Source: Bin16 sp965206315 (GTDB lineage: Bacteria; Chloroflexota; Dehalococcoidia; Lucifugimonadales; Australimonadaceae). Taken from it: a DNA stretch of 64,000 bases. The position numbers and the translations under genes were made by a program. Location: assembly GCA_965206315.1 (NCBI GenBank), contig OZ242210.1:2542001-2606000 (forward strand), read 5' to 3'. This document shows positions 7,932 through 16,216 of this stretch, piece by piece. Numbering within the stretch: position 1 is the first letter of the stretch; every line of letters starts with the position of its first letter. The notes beneath the pieces were generated by a model. That model had not been told where the DNA came from. It saw only the letters and a program-made list of their open reading frames with translations, and did no database searches.

Positions 7932-9023
7932 ATGGCCGAGAGTTGTCTTGCGGCGGTGTTCGTGGGGGCCGAGCGCCCGTTGGAAGTGCAGGAGTTCCCG
8001 GTGCCGGATGTGGGGCCGGACCACATCCTCGTGCGGATGAGCATGGCCGCGGTCTGCGGGACGGACGCGCACAACTGGTACAACCCGGACGCGCCGCACC
8101 CCATCATCTGGGGGCACGAGAACATCGGCGTCGTCGCGGCGCTCGGGTCGAACATCCGCACGGACATCCTCGGCGAGACGCTCCGCGAGGGCGACCGCGT
8201 GCTCTTCCACTCCGCGCCGTGCGGCCACTGCTACAACTGCCTGATGGGGCTGCGCTGCACGAACTCGATCCACTACGGCAACTCGCGCGTCGATCCCTCA
8301 ACCGGCACGATGCTGCGCGGCGGCTTCGGCCAGTACCTGCTGCTTGAGCCGAACCCCGCCATCATGCGCGTGCCCGACGATATGAGCACGGAGCGCGCGC
8401 TGATGTCCGTCATCGGCAACCACACGACGATGAGCGGCCTGCGCAAGCTGAACGCGCCCGACCCCGGCGATACGGTCGTCATCCAGGGCTCCGGCCCCAT
8501 CGGCATGGGCGCGATGGTGCAGGCGAAGGCCCGCGGCGCGGCGCGCACCATCATGATCGGCGCGCCGTCGCACCGGCTGGCGCTCGCCCGGGAGCTCGGC
8601 GCCGACGAGACGATCGACCTTGCCGACCACCCGACACCGGAGTCGCGCATCGAGCGCGTGCGCGAGCTGACCGGCAACGGCCCCGACCTCGTCGTCGAGG
8701 CGTCCGGCGCGCGCACGTCCGTCCACGAGGGCCTGCAGATGGTGCGCTACGGCGGCAAGTACCTCGTCATCGGCCTCATCCTGCCGACCTCGGTGGAGAT
8801 GGACCCGTCGCGCATCGCGGCGAAGGACCTCACGGTCGCGGGCGTCGTCGGCTCGAAGGTGGAGAACATCATCCGCTCGATGCGGCTGATGCGGACACGC
8901 ATCGACGTGCCGGTGGAGAAGATGATCACGCACCAGTACCCGCTGACGCAGGTGAACGAGGCGCTCCAGTCGCACGTCGACCTCTCGGCGATGGTGCCGG
9001 TCGTCAACCACGCGCTGACGTGA
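7932..9023 (+). CDS. Zinc-dependent alcohol dehydrogenase (MDR superfamily)
   Basis: A 363-residue medium-chain dehydrogenase. The catalytic zinc site is C42-G-T-D with H62-E63 (GHE). The structural zinc lobe is C97, C100, C103 and C109 (CGHCYNCLMGLRC), so this is a zinc enzyme rather than a quinone reductase. The NAD(P)-binding Rossmann segment is at about 185-190 (GSGPIGMGAM). The substrate is an unidentified alcohol or polyol oxidised with NAD(P). It has its own promoter (TTGACG-N17-TAGACT) and is followed by convergent toxin-antitoxin-like genes. Confidence 0.88.
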   Translation: MAESCLAAVFVGAERPLEVQEFPVPDVGPDHILVRMSMAAVCGTDAHNWYNPDAPHPIIWGHENIGVVAALGSNIRTDILGETLREGDRVLFHSAPCGHCYNCLMGLRCTNSIHYGNSRVDPSTGTMLRGGFGQYLLLEPNPAIMRVPDDMSTERALMSVIGNHTTMSGLRKLNAPDPGDTVVIQGSGPIGMGAMVQAKARGAARTIMIGAPSHRLALARELGADETIDLADHPTPESRIERVRELTGNGPDLVVEASGARTSVHEGLQMVRYGGKYLVIGLILPTSVEMDPSRIAAKDLTVAGVVGSKVENIIRSMRLMRTRIDVPVEKMITHQYPLTQVNEALQSHVDLSAMVPVVNHALT

Positions 9024-9029
9024 AGGAAG

Positions 9030-9266
9030 CTAGGAAGCGAAGTCGAGGACTTCGAGCGGAACGGACTTGGAAGGCTTCGCGCCGCCGTGTACGAGTGTGC
9101 GCGTCCGCTCCGTGGTTTCGCGGCTGAAGGTAGGCTCTCCACAACGAGCACAGACAACTGCCGGGATGCGTTCGACCAGCACGTAGCGCTCGTCGACGTG
9201 GAACATCTTTTCGACGAGTTCTTCGCGGCTCTCCGTGTGATGGCACACCGCACATCGGAACATCAC
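9030..9266 (-). CDS. YgiT-type zinc finger protein, probable antitoxin
   Basis: A 78-residue protein with two CxxC pairs: CAVC at residues 5-8 and CARCGEPTFSRE at about 39-50, the pattern of YgiT/MqsA N-terminal zinc fingers. No C-terminal HTH region is present, so it is the short stand-alone form. Its ATG directly follows the stop of the DUF4258 gene, so the two are translationally coupled. In known pairs, YgiT-type zinc fingers accompany small toxins, so an antitoxin role is likely from context. Confidence 0.75.
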   Translation of the reverse strand: MMFRCAVCHHTESREELVEKMFHVDERYVLVERIPAVVCARCGEPTFSRETTERTRTLVHGGAKPSKSVPLEVLDFAS

Positions 9267-9575
9267 TTACCTCCGCACCGCATAGCCTACCCACTCGTCA
9301 GGGTTCGGCTCATAGATTGTAACAACCCGCAGGTCCGGCGTCTCCACAACTGAAACCTGTAAGTGCAATGGCCTTCCTGCGCGAGTGAACCCGAGGAGCA
9401 GGCAACTGGGGCCATACTTGTCGTCCGGATAGGACTCGATGACGAGGGCTCCTGCGCCGGCTTCCCTTATCTCCCGTTCGCTGATGTTCCTCTCAACAGC
9501 ACGTTCGAAGGCATGGAGGGTGAAACTGAAACTGCCCGCCTGCAACTCGGCCTTGATTTGCCCGATCGCTTTCAT
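9267..9575 (-). CDS. DUF4258 domain protein, probable toxin
   Basis: A 102-residue protein. The frame is open further upstream, but ATG 9575 begins where family similarity begins. Features of DUF4258 are the FTLHAFERAVERNIS segment (His and Arg residues of an RNase-like core), IESYPDDKYGPSCLLLG and the C-terminal VVTIYEPNPDEWVGY. It is the first gene of a two-gene minus-strand unit with the zinc finger protein. It is probably the toxin of a type II pair, perhaps an mRNA interferase of the RelE-like fold. Activity is inferred. Confidence 0.75.
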   Translation of the reverse strand: MKAIGQIKAELQAGSFSFTLHAFERAVERNISEREIREAGAGALVIESYPDDKYGPSCLLLGFTRAGRPLHLQVSVVETPDLRVVTIYEPNPDEWVGYAVRR

Positions 9576-9658
9576 CGCGGCCGCTATCGTTACCAGCGGC
9601 CTCCGACACGTGCAATGGGCAGATGTCACACCACGGTCAGGAAGTAGAAGAGCCTGCC

Positions 9659-12625
9659 CTACATGCTCGGACGGAACCGTCCCCACACGTCCCAGAGGGC
9701 GTGAGTGATCTGGCCGACGGTGGCGTGCTCCACCGCATCGAGCAGCGCCTCGAACACGTTGGCGTCGGAGACGGCGGCGGCCTGCAGCCGTTCGAGCGCC
9801 GCTTCGGCCCCGGCGGCGTGCTCGCGCTTGAACGCGCGGGTGCGGGCGGCTTGGGCGCGCTTCGACTTCATGGGGATGTGCACCAGTTCGCCGCGCGGTC
9901 TCGCCCCGTCCCTGCTCGTGAGGTAGTTCACGCCCACGACGCGCCGCCTGCCGTCGCGCATCGCTCCGCGCTCGCGCTGCACCTCCTCCTGGATGGAGGT
10001 GCGGAAGTACTCGTTCTCGATGGCAGGCAGCACGCCGCCCTGCTGGTCGATCTCACGGAAGATGCGGTGCACGGCGCGCTCGACCTCGGCCTCCAGATAC
10101 GTGAGTCCGTACGCGCCCTGGTTGAGGTTCTCGATGTAGCCGAAGTCGCCGCTCTCCACGAGCGGGATCTGCTGGCTGCCCATCGCGAGCAGGACATCGT
10201 CCTCCTGGGGCGTCGTGTACGTCTCTTTGTAGGAGTTCGTGTGGAGCGAGTTGGTGTTGTTGTGGAGGGCGTGCTCCGCCTGCAATGCGACCCGGGTGAG
10301 GTTATGCAGCGGCTCCGAGTCCTGCAGCGAGCGCCCGGACGTCTGGCTGTGGAAGCGCAGCGCGAGGCCGGGGCCCTCGACGCCGTAACAGCGCTTGAGC
10401 GCGACCGCCCAGACGCGCCGCGCGACGCGCCCCAGCACGTTGAACTCCAGCTCGGAGCCGGAGGTGAAGAAGAACGAGAAGCGGCGCGTAAACTCCTCGA
10501 TGGGCAGCCCGCGCGCTCGCAGCGTCTCGATGTACGTAAGGCCGTTCGCGAGCGTGAACGCCAGCTCCTGCACCGGGTTCGCGCCCGCCTCGCCGATGTG
10601 GTAACCGGAGATGGAGAGCGGGTACCAGCCCGGCGCCTCGCGCATCATGTGCTCCGTCATGTCGGCGATGAGCCGGAGCGACGGCTCCAGCGGGAAGAGC
10701 GCCTCGTTCTGCGCCTGCACCTCCTTGAGGATGTCGGCCTGCACGGTGCCGCGCAGCGACTTCCAGTCGAAGCCGCGCCTGCGCGCCGCGACGAGGAACA
10801 TCGCCATGAGTGTCGGCGCGGGGCCGTTGATCGTCATCGAGACCGACGTGCGCGAGAGGTCGAAACCGTCGTAGAGGCGAAGCATGTCGTCGAGCGTGTC
10901 GACGGCGACGCCGCCCTCACCGACCTTGGCGAGCGCGCCGGGCTCGTCGGAGTCGAGGCCGTAGAGCGTGAGCGAGTCGAACGCGGTGGAGAGGCGCGGT
11001 GCGCCGTGTCCGGCGGCGAGCAGGTGGAAGCGGGAGTTCGTCGTCTCCGGCATGCCGAGTCCGGCGAACATACGGATAGGGTCCTCGTCCCGTCGGCGGA
11101 AGCGGTACGCGCCCTCCGTGAAGGGGAACGCGCCGGGGAGGTTCTGTGTGTAGAGATAGCGCACGATCTGGCGCGGGCTCGCGTCGCGGTCCGGCAGGCC
11201 GAGCACGGGCGTCCAGATGCCGGTCGTCGTCTCACGGGCGACGGGCACACGCCCGTTGGGCATCTCGCGGTAGGCGACACCGTCCTCGACGACCGTACCG
11301 GAGAGGTCGCCGTCGAAGCCATAGGTCTGCCAGATGCGGTCGTACTCGGCCTGGTAGTCGCGCGCCGCGCCACCGTTCGATGCGAGCGCCGCCTCGTCCT
11401 CTGCCTCGGCGTAGTACGCCTCGTGTGTATCGACGACTGTTCCGAGGTAGCCGCGCCGGCTGAACGGCACCGGCGGCGGACTCTCGCCCCAGCCTGGCCC
11501 CTTCCCCCTCGAGGGGGGAAGGTTAGGATGGGGGTGATGCAGGCCGGAGCGGCGGGCGATCTCTTCGAAGAGCGCGGTGACACCAGGGTCACCGAAACGC
11601 TTGGCCTCAGTGAGGAAGACGCGCTCGTCGTCGCCGACGAACCGTCGTACCCGGGCGTAGCGCGCCTCCGCCTGCGGGAAGTCGCGTTTGTTCATCACGA
11701 CGAGGTCGGCCCTCCGCAGGAGGGCTTCCTTCTCCAACTGCACGTCGCTGCCGTACTCGGGAGTCATACAGAAAACGGAGGCGTCGGCGACGGGCGCTAC
11801 GCCGAGCTCGTTCTGCCCGAGGCCGACGGACTCGACGAGGATGAGGTCGAAGCCGTGCGCGCGCAGCTCGGCGACGAGTGGCGCTGTCTTTGCTTCGGTC
11901 GAGTCGCCGGGACCGACGCTGACGGAGCGGACGAATACGCGCGGCGAGTAGCAGTGCACCATGCGCAGGCGGTCGCCGAGCGTGGGGTCGGCGGTGAGCA
12001 CGGCGACGCGTCCGTCCGTGGAGCGGAGGAAGCGCAGCAGCAGTTCGTCGATGAGCGTGCTCTTCCCTGCCCCGCCCCGCCCGCCGATGCCCCACACGAG
12101 GGGCCTGCCGTCGGCGTGTGACCCTGCGGGCTGTGCGCCGTCCCACTCGATGGCGGTCAGCCGTTGTGCGAGTGCACGGAACGGCGCTGCGCCCTTCGCG
12201 GACAGTGCGGGAAACTCGCGCGCGGCTTCGTTCGCAAGCGCGGTCATGTCCCGCACGGCCTCGGCGAGGTCGAGCGGCGGCCGGTAGACCTTGGTCACGC
12301 CCATCCGCATCAGCGGCGCGACCTCACGCTCGAGGATCGTGCCGCCGCCGCCGGCGAACAGCGGAACGTGGGGTATGCCTTGCCGCGCCTGCTCGGCGAG
12401 CACCTCGCGGAGGAAGGACATGTGCCCGCCGTTGTAGGTGCTGACCGCGATACCGGTGACGTCCTCCTCGGACGCTGCCTTGGCGATCTGGTAGGCGCTC
12501 TTGTTGAAGCCTATGTAGACGGCCTCGGTCCCCTGCGTGCGAAGGATGCGCGTGATGGCCGCGGCGGCGACGTCGTGGCCGTCGCAGATGGGCGTAGCGA
12601 TGACGAATCGCGGTGGGCGGTGCAT
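9659..12625 (-). CDS. icmF: Fused B12-dependent isobutyryl-CoA mutase with MeaI-type GTPase domain
   Basis: A 988-residue fusion in the IcmF order. It begins with a B12-binding domain (residues 1-135; base-off ligand H17 in CDGHD). A MeaI/ArgK-like P-loop GTPase follows at about 175-360, with Walker A GGRGGAGKST at 181-190, VESVGLGQNE and the base motif NKRD. The acyl-CoA mutase barrel runs from about 430 to the C-terminus (MTINGPAPTLMAMF, SISGYHIGEAGANPVQE, QTSGRSLQ). It isomerises isobutyryl-CoA and n-butyryl-CoA, or a related branched acyl-CoA, with self-contained cofactor chaperoning. ATG 12625 is chosen because similarity begins there. The linker at residues of about 362-378 is a translated dispersed repeat. 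Two toxin-antitoxin-like units flank the gene. Confidence 0.9.
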   Translation of the reverse strand: MHRPPRFVIATPICDGHDVAAAAITRILRTQGTEAVYIGFNKSAYQIAKAASEEDVTGIAVSTYNGGHMSFLREVLAEQARQGIPHVPLFAGGGGTILEREVAPLMRMGVTKVYRPPLDLAEAVRDMTALANEAAREFPALSAKGAAPFRALAQRLTAIEWDGAQPAGSHADGRPLVWGIGGRGGAGKSTLIDELLLRFLRSTDGRVAVLTADPTLGDRLRMVHCYSPRVFVRSVSVGPGDSTEAKTAPLVAELRAHGFDLILVESVGLGQNELGVAPVADASVFCMTPEYGSDVQLEKEALLRRADLVVMNKRDFPQAEARYARVRRFVGDDERVFLTEAKRFGDPGVTALFEEIARRSGLHHPHPNLPPSRGKGPGWGESPPPVPFSRRGYLGTVVDTHEAYYAEAEDEAALASNGGAARDYQAEYDRIWQTYGFDGDLSGTVVEDGVAYREMPNGRVPVARETTTGIWTPVLGLPDRDASPRQIVRYLYTQNLPGAFPFTEGAYRFRRRDEDPIRMFAGLGMPETTNSRFHLLAAGHGAPRLSTAFDSLTLYGLDSDEPGALAKVGEGGVAVDTLDDMLRLYDGFDLSRTSVSMTINGPAPTLMAMFLVAARRRGFDWKSLRGTVQADILKEVQAQNEALFPLEPSLRLIADMTEHMMREAPGWYPLSISGYHIGEAGANPVQELAFTLANGLTYIETLRARGLPIEEFTRRFSFFFTSGSELEFNVLGRVARRVWAVALKRCYGVEGPGLALRFHSQTSGRSLQDSEPLHNLTRVALQAEHALHNNTNSLHTNSYKETYTTPQEDDVLLAMGSQQIPLVESGDFGYIENLNQGAYGLTYLEAEVERAVHRIFREIDQQGGVLPAIENEYFRTSIQEEVQRERGAMRDGRRRVVGVNYLTSRDGARPRGELVHIPMKSKRAQAARTRAFKREHAAGAEAALERLQAAAVSDANVFEALLDAVEHATVGQITHALWDVWGRFRPSM
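11498..11535. repeat. Palindromic dispersed repeat inserted in frame in icmF
   Basis: The palindrome CCTTCCCCCTCGAGGGGGG-AAGG is followed by TTAGGATGGGGGTG. On the coding strand it reads HHPHPNLPPSRGKGPGWG, an uncharged low-complexity peptide that I recognise as a typical translation of a widespread intergenic palindromic repeat. It falls between the GTPase and mutase domains, where an insertion is tolerated. The reading frame is kept. Confidence 0.6.
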
Positions 12626-12683
12626 GGCGAAAGTATAGCGTGCAGTCTGAACACGAGGTTGTGTCACGAGAGGTGCGTGTAGA

Positions 12684-12718
12684 ATGTAGTCACAAGGGGT
12701 ATCGTGAAATGACTACAT
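12684..12718. promoter_or_regulatory. Inverted-repeat operator of the phd-vapC-like unit
   Basis: ATGTAGTCA at 12684-12692 and TGACTACAT at 12710-12718 form a perfect 9-bp inverted repeat with a 17-base spacer. The right arm overlaps the ATG start codon (12709) of the antitoxin gene. This fits autoregulation by an antitoxin or antitoxin-toxin complex, and it sits in the 83-base gap between icmF and the antitoxin, so it could affect both. Confidence 0.6.
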
Positions 12719-12960
12719 ACAGCGTGCGCGAGTTCAAGGCGAAGGTCAGCGAGATACTGCGCAGCCTCGAAGACGGCGAAGAGGTCATCATCACACGCCG
12801 GGGAAAGCCCTGCGCCAAGCTGGTTCACGTGGAGCCAGAAACCAAGGGTTCGCTTGCCTCGCTCAGGGGCATCTTCCGGGACCGCCTGCCCGATCTGACC
12901 TGGGAGGACTTTGTGGAGGCCAAGAAGATCTGGGAACCCCGTATCCCGGATGACCTATGA
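12709..12960 (+). CDS. Phd/YefM-family antitoxin
   Basis: An 83-residue protein beginning MTTYSVREFKAKVSEILR, the typical N-terminal DNA-binding fold of Phd/YefM antitoxins, with VIITRRGKPCAKLV completing that domain. The C-terminal half (SLRGIFRDRLPDLTWEDF) resembles the toxin-wrapping tail. An upstream in-frame extension is open, but ATG 12709 is the conserved start and lies in the operator repeat. It overlaps the PIN toxin gene by four bases (ATGA). Confidence 0.88.
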   Translation: MTTYSVREFKAKVSEILRSLEDGEEVIITRRGKPCAKLVHVEPETKGSLASLRGIFRDRLPDLTWEDFVEAKKIWEPRIPDDL

Positions 12961-13373
12961 CCCAGATTCCCTCCCCTGATGTATCCGGGTTCGTGGTAGA
13001 CACGAACGCCCTGTGGTGGTACCTGAGAGCACCGGAACGGCTCTCGCCTTCCGCTGACGCGATCTTCCGGTTGGCCGAGGCGGGCGGAACGGCGTTGGTG
13101 GTGCCGGCCATCGTCGTTGCTGAGTTGCACTACCTGTCGATAAAGGCCAGAGACGCTCTACCTCCAACCGAGTTGATGGCTCTGCTCGACGGCTCCGGCT
13201 ACTTCGTGGTGTCAGACCTCGGGAGGACGCAGTTGGAGTTGCTTGAACGCCTACCGGAGATCCCTGAGATGCACGACCGGCTCATCGCCGCGGAGGCGCT
13301 CGCGCTGGGTGTCCCGGTGGTGACGCGTGACCCGGTCATCGCCGCATCGTCACAGGTGCAGTCGATCTGGTAA
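12957..13373 (+). CDS. PIN-domain toxin, VapC type
   Basis: A 138-residue PIN domain. The acidic metal-binding residues are D15 (VVDTNALWW), E56 (VAELHYL), D107 (MHDRLIAAEALALG) and D125 (VTRDPVI), so the predicted RNase site is intact. The gene is coupled to its Phd-type antitoxin by ATGA. It is expected to be an endoribonuclease inhibited by the partner. It ends 43 bases before an ABC transporter operon. Confidence 0.9.
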   Translation: MTQIPSPDVSGFVVDTNALWWYLRAPERLSPSADAIFRLAEAGGTALVVPAIVVAELHYLSIKARDALPPTELMALLDGSGYFVVSDLGRTQLELLERLPEIPEMHDRLIAAEALALGVPVVTRDPVIAASSQVQSIW

Positions 13374-13404
13374 CGGCTTCCCCTTCCCCCGCTGGGTAAT
13401 CCTG

Positions 13405-13417
13405 TATACTCCGCTCG
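13405..13417 (+). promoter_or_regulatory. -10 box implying a leaderless ABC-transporter mRNA
   Basis: TATACT at 13405-13410 lies six bases before the GTG start at 13417, about where transcription would begin. There is no ribosome binding site between them and no clear -35 hexamer. The natural reading is a leaderless transcript. The alternative is chance resemblance in the tail of vapC. Confidence 0.4.
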
Positions 13418-14319
13418 TGCCTGCTCTTCTCGAAGCCCGGAACCTCACCAAGCACTACGGCTCCACTGTTGCTCTCGATGGTGTCTCGTTCGACGTTCAC
13501 GAGGGGGTGACCGGGCTGCTCGGCCCCAACGGCGCAGGGAAGAGCACCGCGATGAAGCTCTTCCTCGGCCTCATCCAACCCACCTCCGGCTCGGCGATGC
13601 TCCTCGGCGAGGAGCCGTACCGCTCCACCGAGGGACGCGCTCGCATCGGCTACATGCCGGAGAACGACTGCCTGCCCAGGAGCATGACCGCCTCCGAGTT
13701 CCTGATGCACATGGCGCAGGTGAGCGGCATCCCGCCGAGCCAGGCGCGGACCCGGGCCGCCGACGTGCTTCGCCACGTCGGGCTGGACGAGGAGCGCTAC
13801 CGGCCCATCGGCGAATACTCCACCGGCATGAAGCAGCGCGTGAAGCTCGCGCAAGCCATCGTCCACGACCCCGTGCTGGTGCTGCTGGACGAGCCGACCG
13901 CGGGCCTCGACCCGGACGGGCGCCAGGAGATGCTGCGCCTCATCCACCGCACCGCCAACACGTTCGGCATCAGCGTCATGCTCTCCACTCACCTGATGGG
14001 CGACGTGGAACGGACCGCCGACTCCGTCATCGTGCTCGAGTCCGGCGTGCTTGCGCAGGAGGGCGCTGTCGCGAAGCTCACCGAGGAGACCGAAACGCTG
14101 CTCATCGAGGTCGCCGACCGGCACGAGGAGTTCGTCACCGCACTCGCCGCGAAGGGCGTGCAGGCGTCCGACGACGGACAACTGCTCATCATCGAACAGG
14201 CGCGCGAGGCCGACTACGATCTCATTCGAGACGCGGCGGTCGAGTCCGGCGCACGCATACGGCGACTCTCACCCGAGCGCCGCACGCTCACCGACATCTT
14301 CAGGAGCAGACCCACGTGA
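13417..14319 (+). CDS. ABC-2 type exporter ATP-binding protein (first)
   Basis: A 300-residue nucleotide-binding subunit with a GTG start. Walker A is GLLGPNGAGKST, the signature is YSTGMKQRVKLAQAI and Walker B is LVLLDEPTAGLDP, followed by the H-loop STH. The C-terminal 70 residues form the extra regulatory tail common in ABC-2 exporters. It is the first gene of a four-gene unit coupled by GTGA and ATGA overlaps. It energises export of an unidentified substrate, with the membrane protein encoded next. Confidence 0.9.
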   Translation: MPALLEARNLTKHYGSTVALDGVSFDVHEGVTGLLGPNGAGKSTAMKLFLGLIQPTSGSAMLLGEEPYRSTEGRARIGYMPENDCLPRSMTASEFLMHMAQVSGIPPSQARTRAADVLRHVGLDEERYRPIGEYSTGMKQRVKLAQAIVHDPVLVLLDEPTAGLDPDGRQEMLRLIHRTANTFGISVMLSTHLMGDVERTADSVIVLESGVLAQEGAVAKLTEETETLLIEVADRHEEFVTALAAKGVQASDDGQLLIIEQAREADYDLIRDAAVESGARIRRLSPERRTLTDIFRSRPT

Positions 14320-15293
14320 GAGCGCGCGAGGCGGAGGTCTTCGACCTCGGATACCAGCGGTACACGGGGCCGCGCGAAGGGCGCAACCGGGCACGGCTGG
14401 CGCTATTCGAGAACGGCGTCCGCACCGTGCTCGGCATCGGGCGCGGAGGCCGCGCGAAGACACTGCCCGTCGGCCTGTTCCTTGCAGTGATAACGCCCGC
14501 CGTTGTCTTCGTCACCATCCTCGCGTTCCTTGACCCGATCGCCGGCGATGATGCAACGCAGTTCATCCCCGGCCCTGCCGATTACTACTCGATCGTAAGC
14601 GTCATCCTCATCATCTTCGGGGCAATCATGGCCCCTGAGCTGCTCTGCCCCGACCGACGCGACAACGTGCTTCCGCTCTATCTGGTCCGACCGCTCACGT
14701 CGACCGACTACCTCATCGCACGCTTCCTTGCATTCTTCGCCATCGTGCTCGTACTGGTCTACGCCGGACAGATCGTCCTGCAGGCCGGGCTCATACTCAC
14801 GGCCGGCGACCAGGTGGACTACATCCGCGACAATTGGCAGGACGTACCGCGCATCCTGTTCATGGGCGCGCTCATCGCTACGTTCATCTCGGTGGGGCCG
14901 CTGGCCGTGGCCGCGTTCACGACGCGACGCGCCTACGCCGCCGCGTTCATCATCGCAGCGTGGCTGCTGCTCAACTCCATCAGCGACGGCCTCACCTTCC
15001 AGGAGTGCACGACCGAAGGGTTCATGCAGGATGGAGGGACCGTATCGAGCACCATGGAGTGTACGCGCCCTGTGGGTGACCTCGCCCCCTACATCGGCCT
15101 GCTCAACCTGGGCGGCGTTACGGACAACCTCAACAATATGGTGTTCGACGTAGAGGTCGAACCAGGGGAAGGCTCTCCATCCTCGATGGCCGTCGCCGAG
15201 CTGCACGACGCATTCCCCATCGGCGTGTACGTGCTGTGGACGGGCATCCCTGCCCTGCTGCTGTGGCACCGCTACCGGAGGATACGGCTATGA
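14316..15293 (+). CDS. ABC-2 type transporter permease (first)
   Basis: A 325-residue membrane protein with a GTG start overlapping the preceding stop by four bases, with AGGAG nine bases upstream. The N-terminus is a cytosolic segment (FDLGYQRYTGPREGRNRARL) typical of this ABC-2 permease group. About six hydrophobic segments follow, with a large outward loop at about 225-300 containing two cysteines (ECTTEG and MECTRP). It is the partner of the ATPase at 13417. Confidence 0.82.
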   Translation: MRAREAEVFDLGYQRYTGPREGRNRARLALFENGVRTVLGIGRGGRAKTLPVGLFLAVITPAVVFVTILAFLDPIAGDDATQFIPGPADYYSIVSVILIIFGAIMAPELLCPDRRDNVLPLYLVRPLTSTDYLIARFLAFFAIVLVLVYAGQIVLQAGLILTAGDQVDYIRDNWQDVPRILFMGALIATFISVGPLAVAAFTTRRAYAAAFIIAAWLLLNSISDGLTFQECTTEGFMQDGGTVSSTMECTRPVGDLAPYIGLLNLGGVTDNLNNMVFDVEVEPGEGSPSSMAVAELHDAFPIGVYVLWTGIPALLLWHRYRRIRL

Positions 15294-16216
15294 CCACCGC
15301 GTCCAGACCGGCCGTCGAGGTGCAGAACGTTTCGAAGTGGTACGGCAGCGTCGTTGCGGTGAACGAGGCTTCGTTCGACATCTACCCCGGCGTGACGGGT
15401 ATCCTCGGTCCGAACGGCGCGGGGAAGACGACGCTGCTGAGCATGATGTGCGGCCTCGTCAAACCGTCGCGGGGCAGCGTGCGCGTGCTCGGCGAAGAGG
15501 TACGGGGCAACATTGGCCTCTACCGGCGCATCGGCGTGATGCTGGAGCACGACGTGCTCTATCCGTTCATGACCGGGCGGGACTTCGTGCGGCTGGCCGC
15601 ACGCCTGCAGGGAATGAACGACGAGGCGGCGGTAGACCGCGCCATCCATGCAGCGAACCTGGAGGATGCGCAGCACCGGGCCACCGGCACCTACTCGCGC
15701 GGGATGCGGCAGCGCATCAGGCTTGCGGGGGCCATCGTGCACGAACCGGACGTCCTCATACTGGACGAGCCGCTGAACGGCACCGACCCGCGCCAGCGCG
15801 TCGAGTTCGCCGACTTCGTGGCCCGGCTCTCAACGCAGGGCAAGGCCATCCTCATCTCCTCCCACATCCTCGAAGAGGTCGAGGCGCTGGCCGACCGCAT
15901 CCTGCTCGTCGTGAGCGGCAAGCTGGCGGCGGCGGGCGATTTCCACGCGATACGCGAGAAGCTGGACGAGCGTCCGTTTCAGGTGCGCATCGGTGCGTCG
16001 AAGCAGCGGGAGATGGCCGCCGCGCTCGTAGCGCTGGATTCCGTGGAATCCGTTTCGCTGGACGAGAGCGGCAGCATCGAGGTGCTCACCCGCAACGTTG
16101 CCGAGCTGCAACGCATGGCTCCGAGGCTCGCACAGGACATCGGAAGCCGCCTCTACCGCATCGAACCGCTGGACGACTCGCTGGAGAGCGTCTTCTCGTA
16201 CGTGGTGCAGCGGTGA
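15290..16216 (+). CDS. ABC-2 type exporter ATP-binding protein (second)
   Basis: A 308-residue ATPase paralogous to the first. Walker A is GILGPNGAGKTT, the signature YSRGMRQRIRLAGAI, and Walker B VLILDEPLNGTDP. In the D-loop region N-G-T replaces the usual A-G-L. ATG 15290 overlaps the permease stop (ATGA). The unit therefore encodes two NBD-TMD pairs that may act as a heteromeric exporter. Confidence 0.9.
   Translation: MTTASRPAVEVQNVSKWYGSVVAVNEASFDIYPGVTGILGPNGAGKTTLLSMMCGLVKPSRGSVRVLGEEVRGNIGLYRRIGVMLEHDVLYPFMTGRDFVRLAARLQGMNDEAAVDRAIHAANLEDAQHRATGTYSRGMRQRIRLAGAIVHEPDVLILDEPLNGTDPRQRVEFADFVARLSTQGKAILISSHILEEVEALADRILLVVSGKLAAAGDFHAIREKLDERPFQVRIGASKQREMAAALVALDSVESVSLDESGSIEVLTRNVAELQRMAPRLAQDIGSRLYRIEPLDDSLESVFSYVVQR

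Noticed and set aside
9623..12121. Long plus-strand open frame opposite the fused mutase
   Set aside because: It is exactly antisense to a well-supported enzyme, and its composition (Arg/Val/Glu-rich without motifs) is the usual shadow of GC-rich codons.
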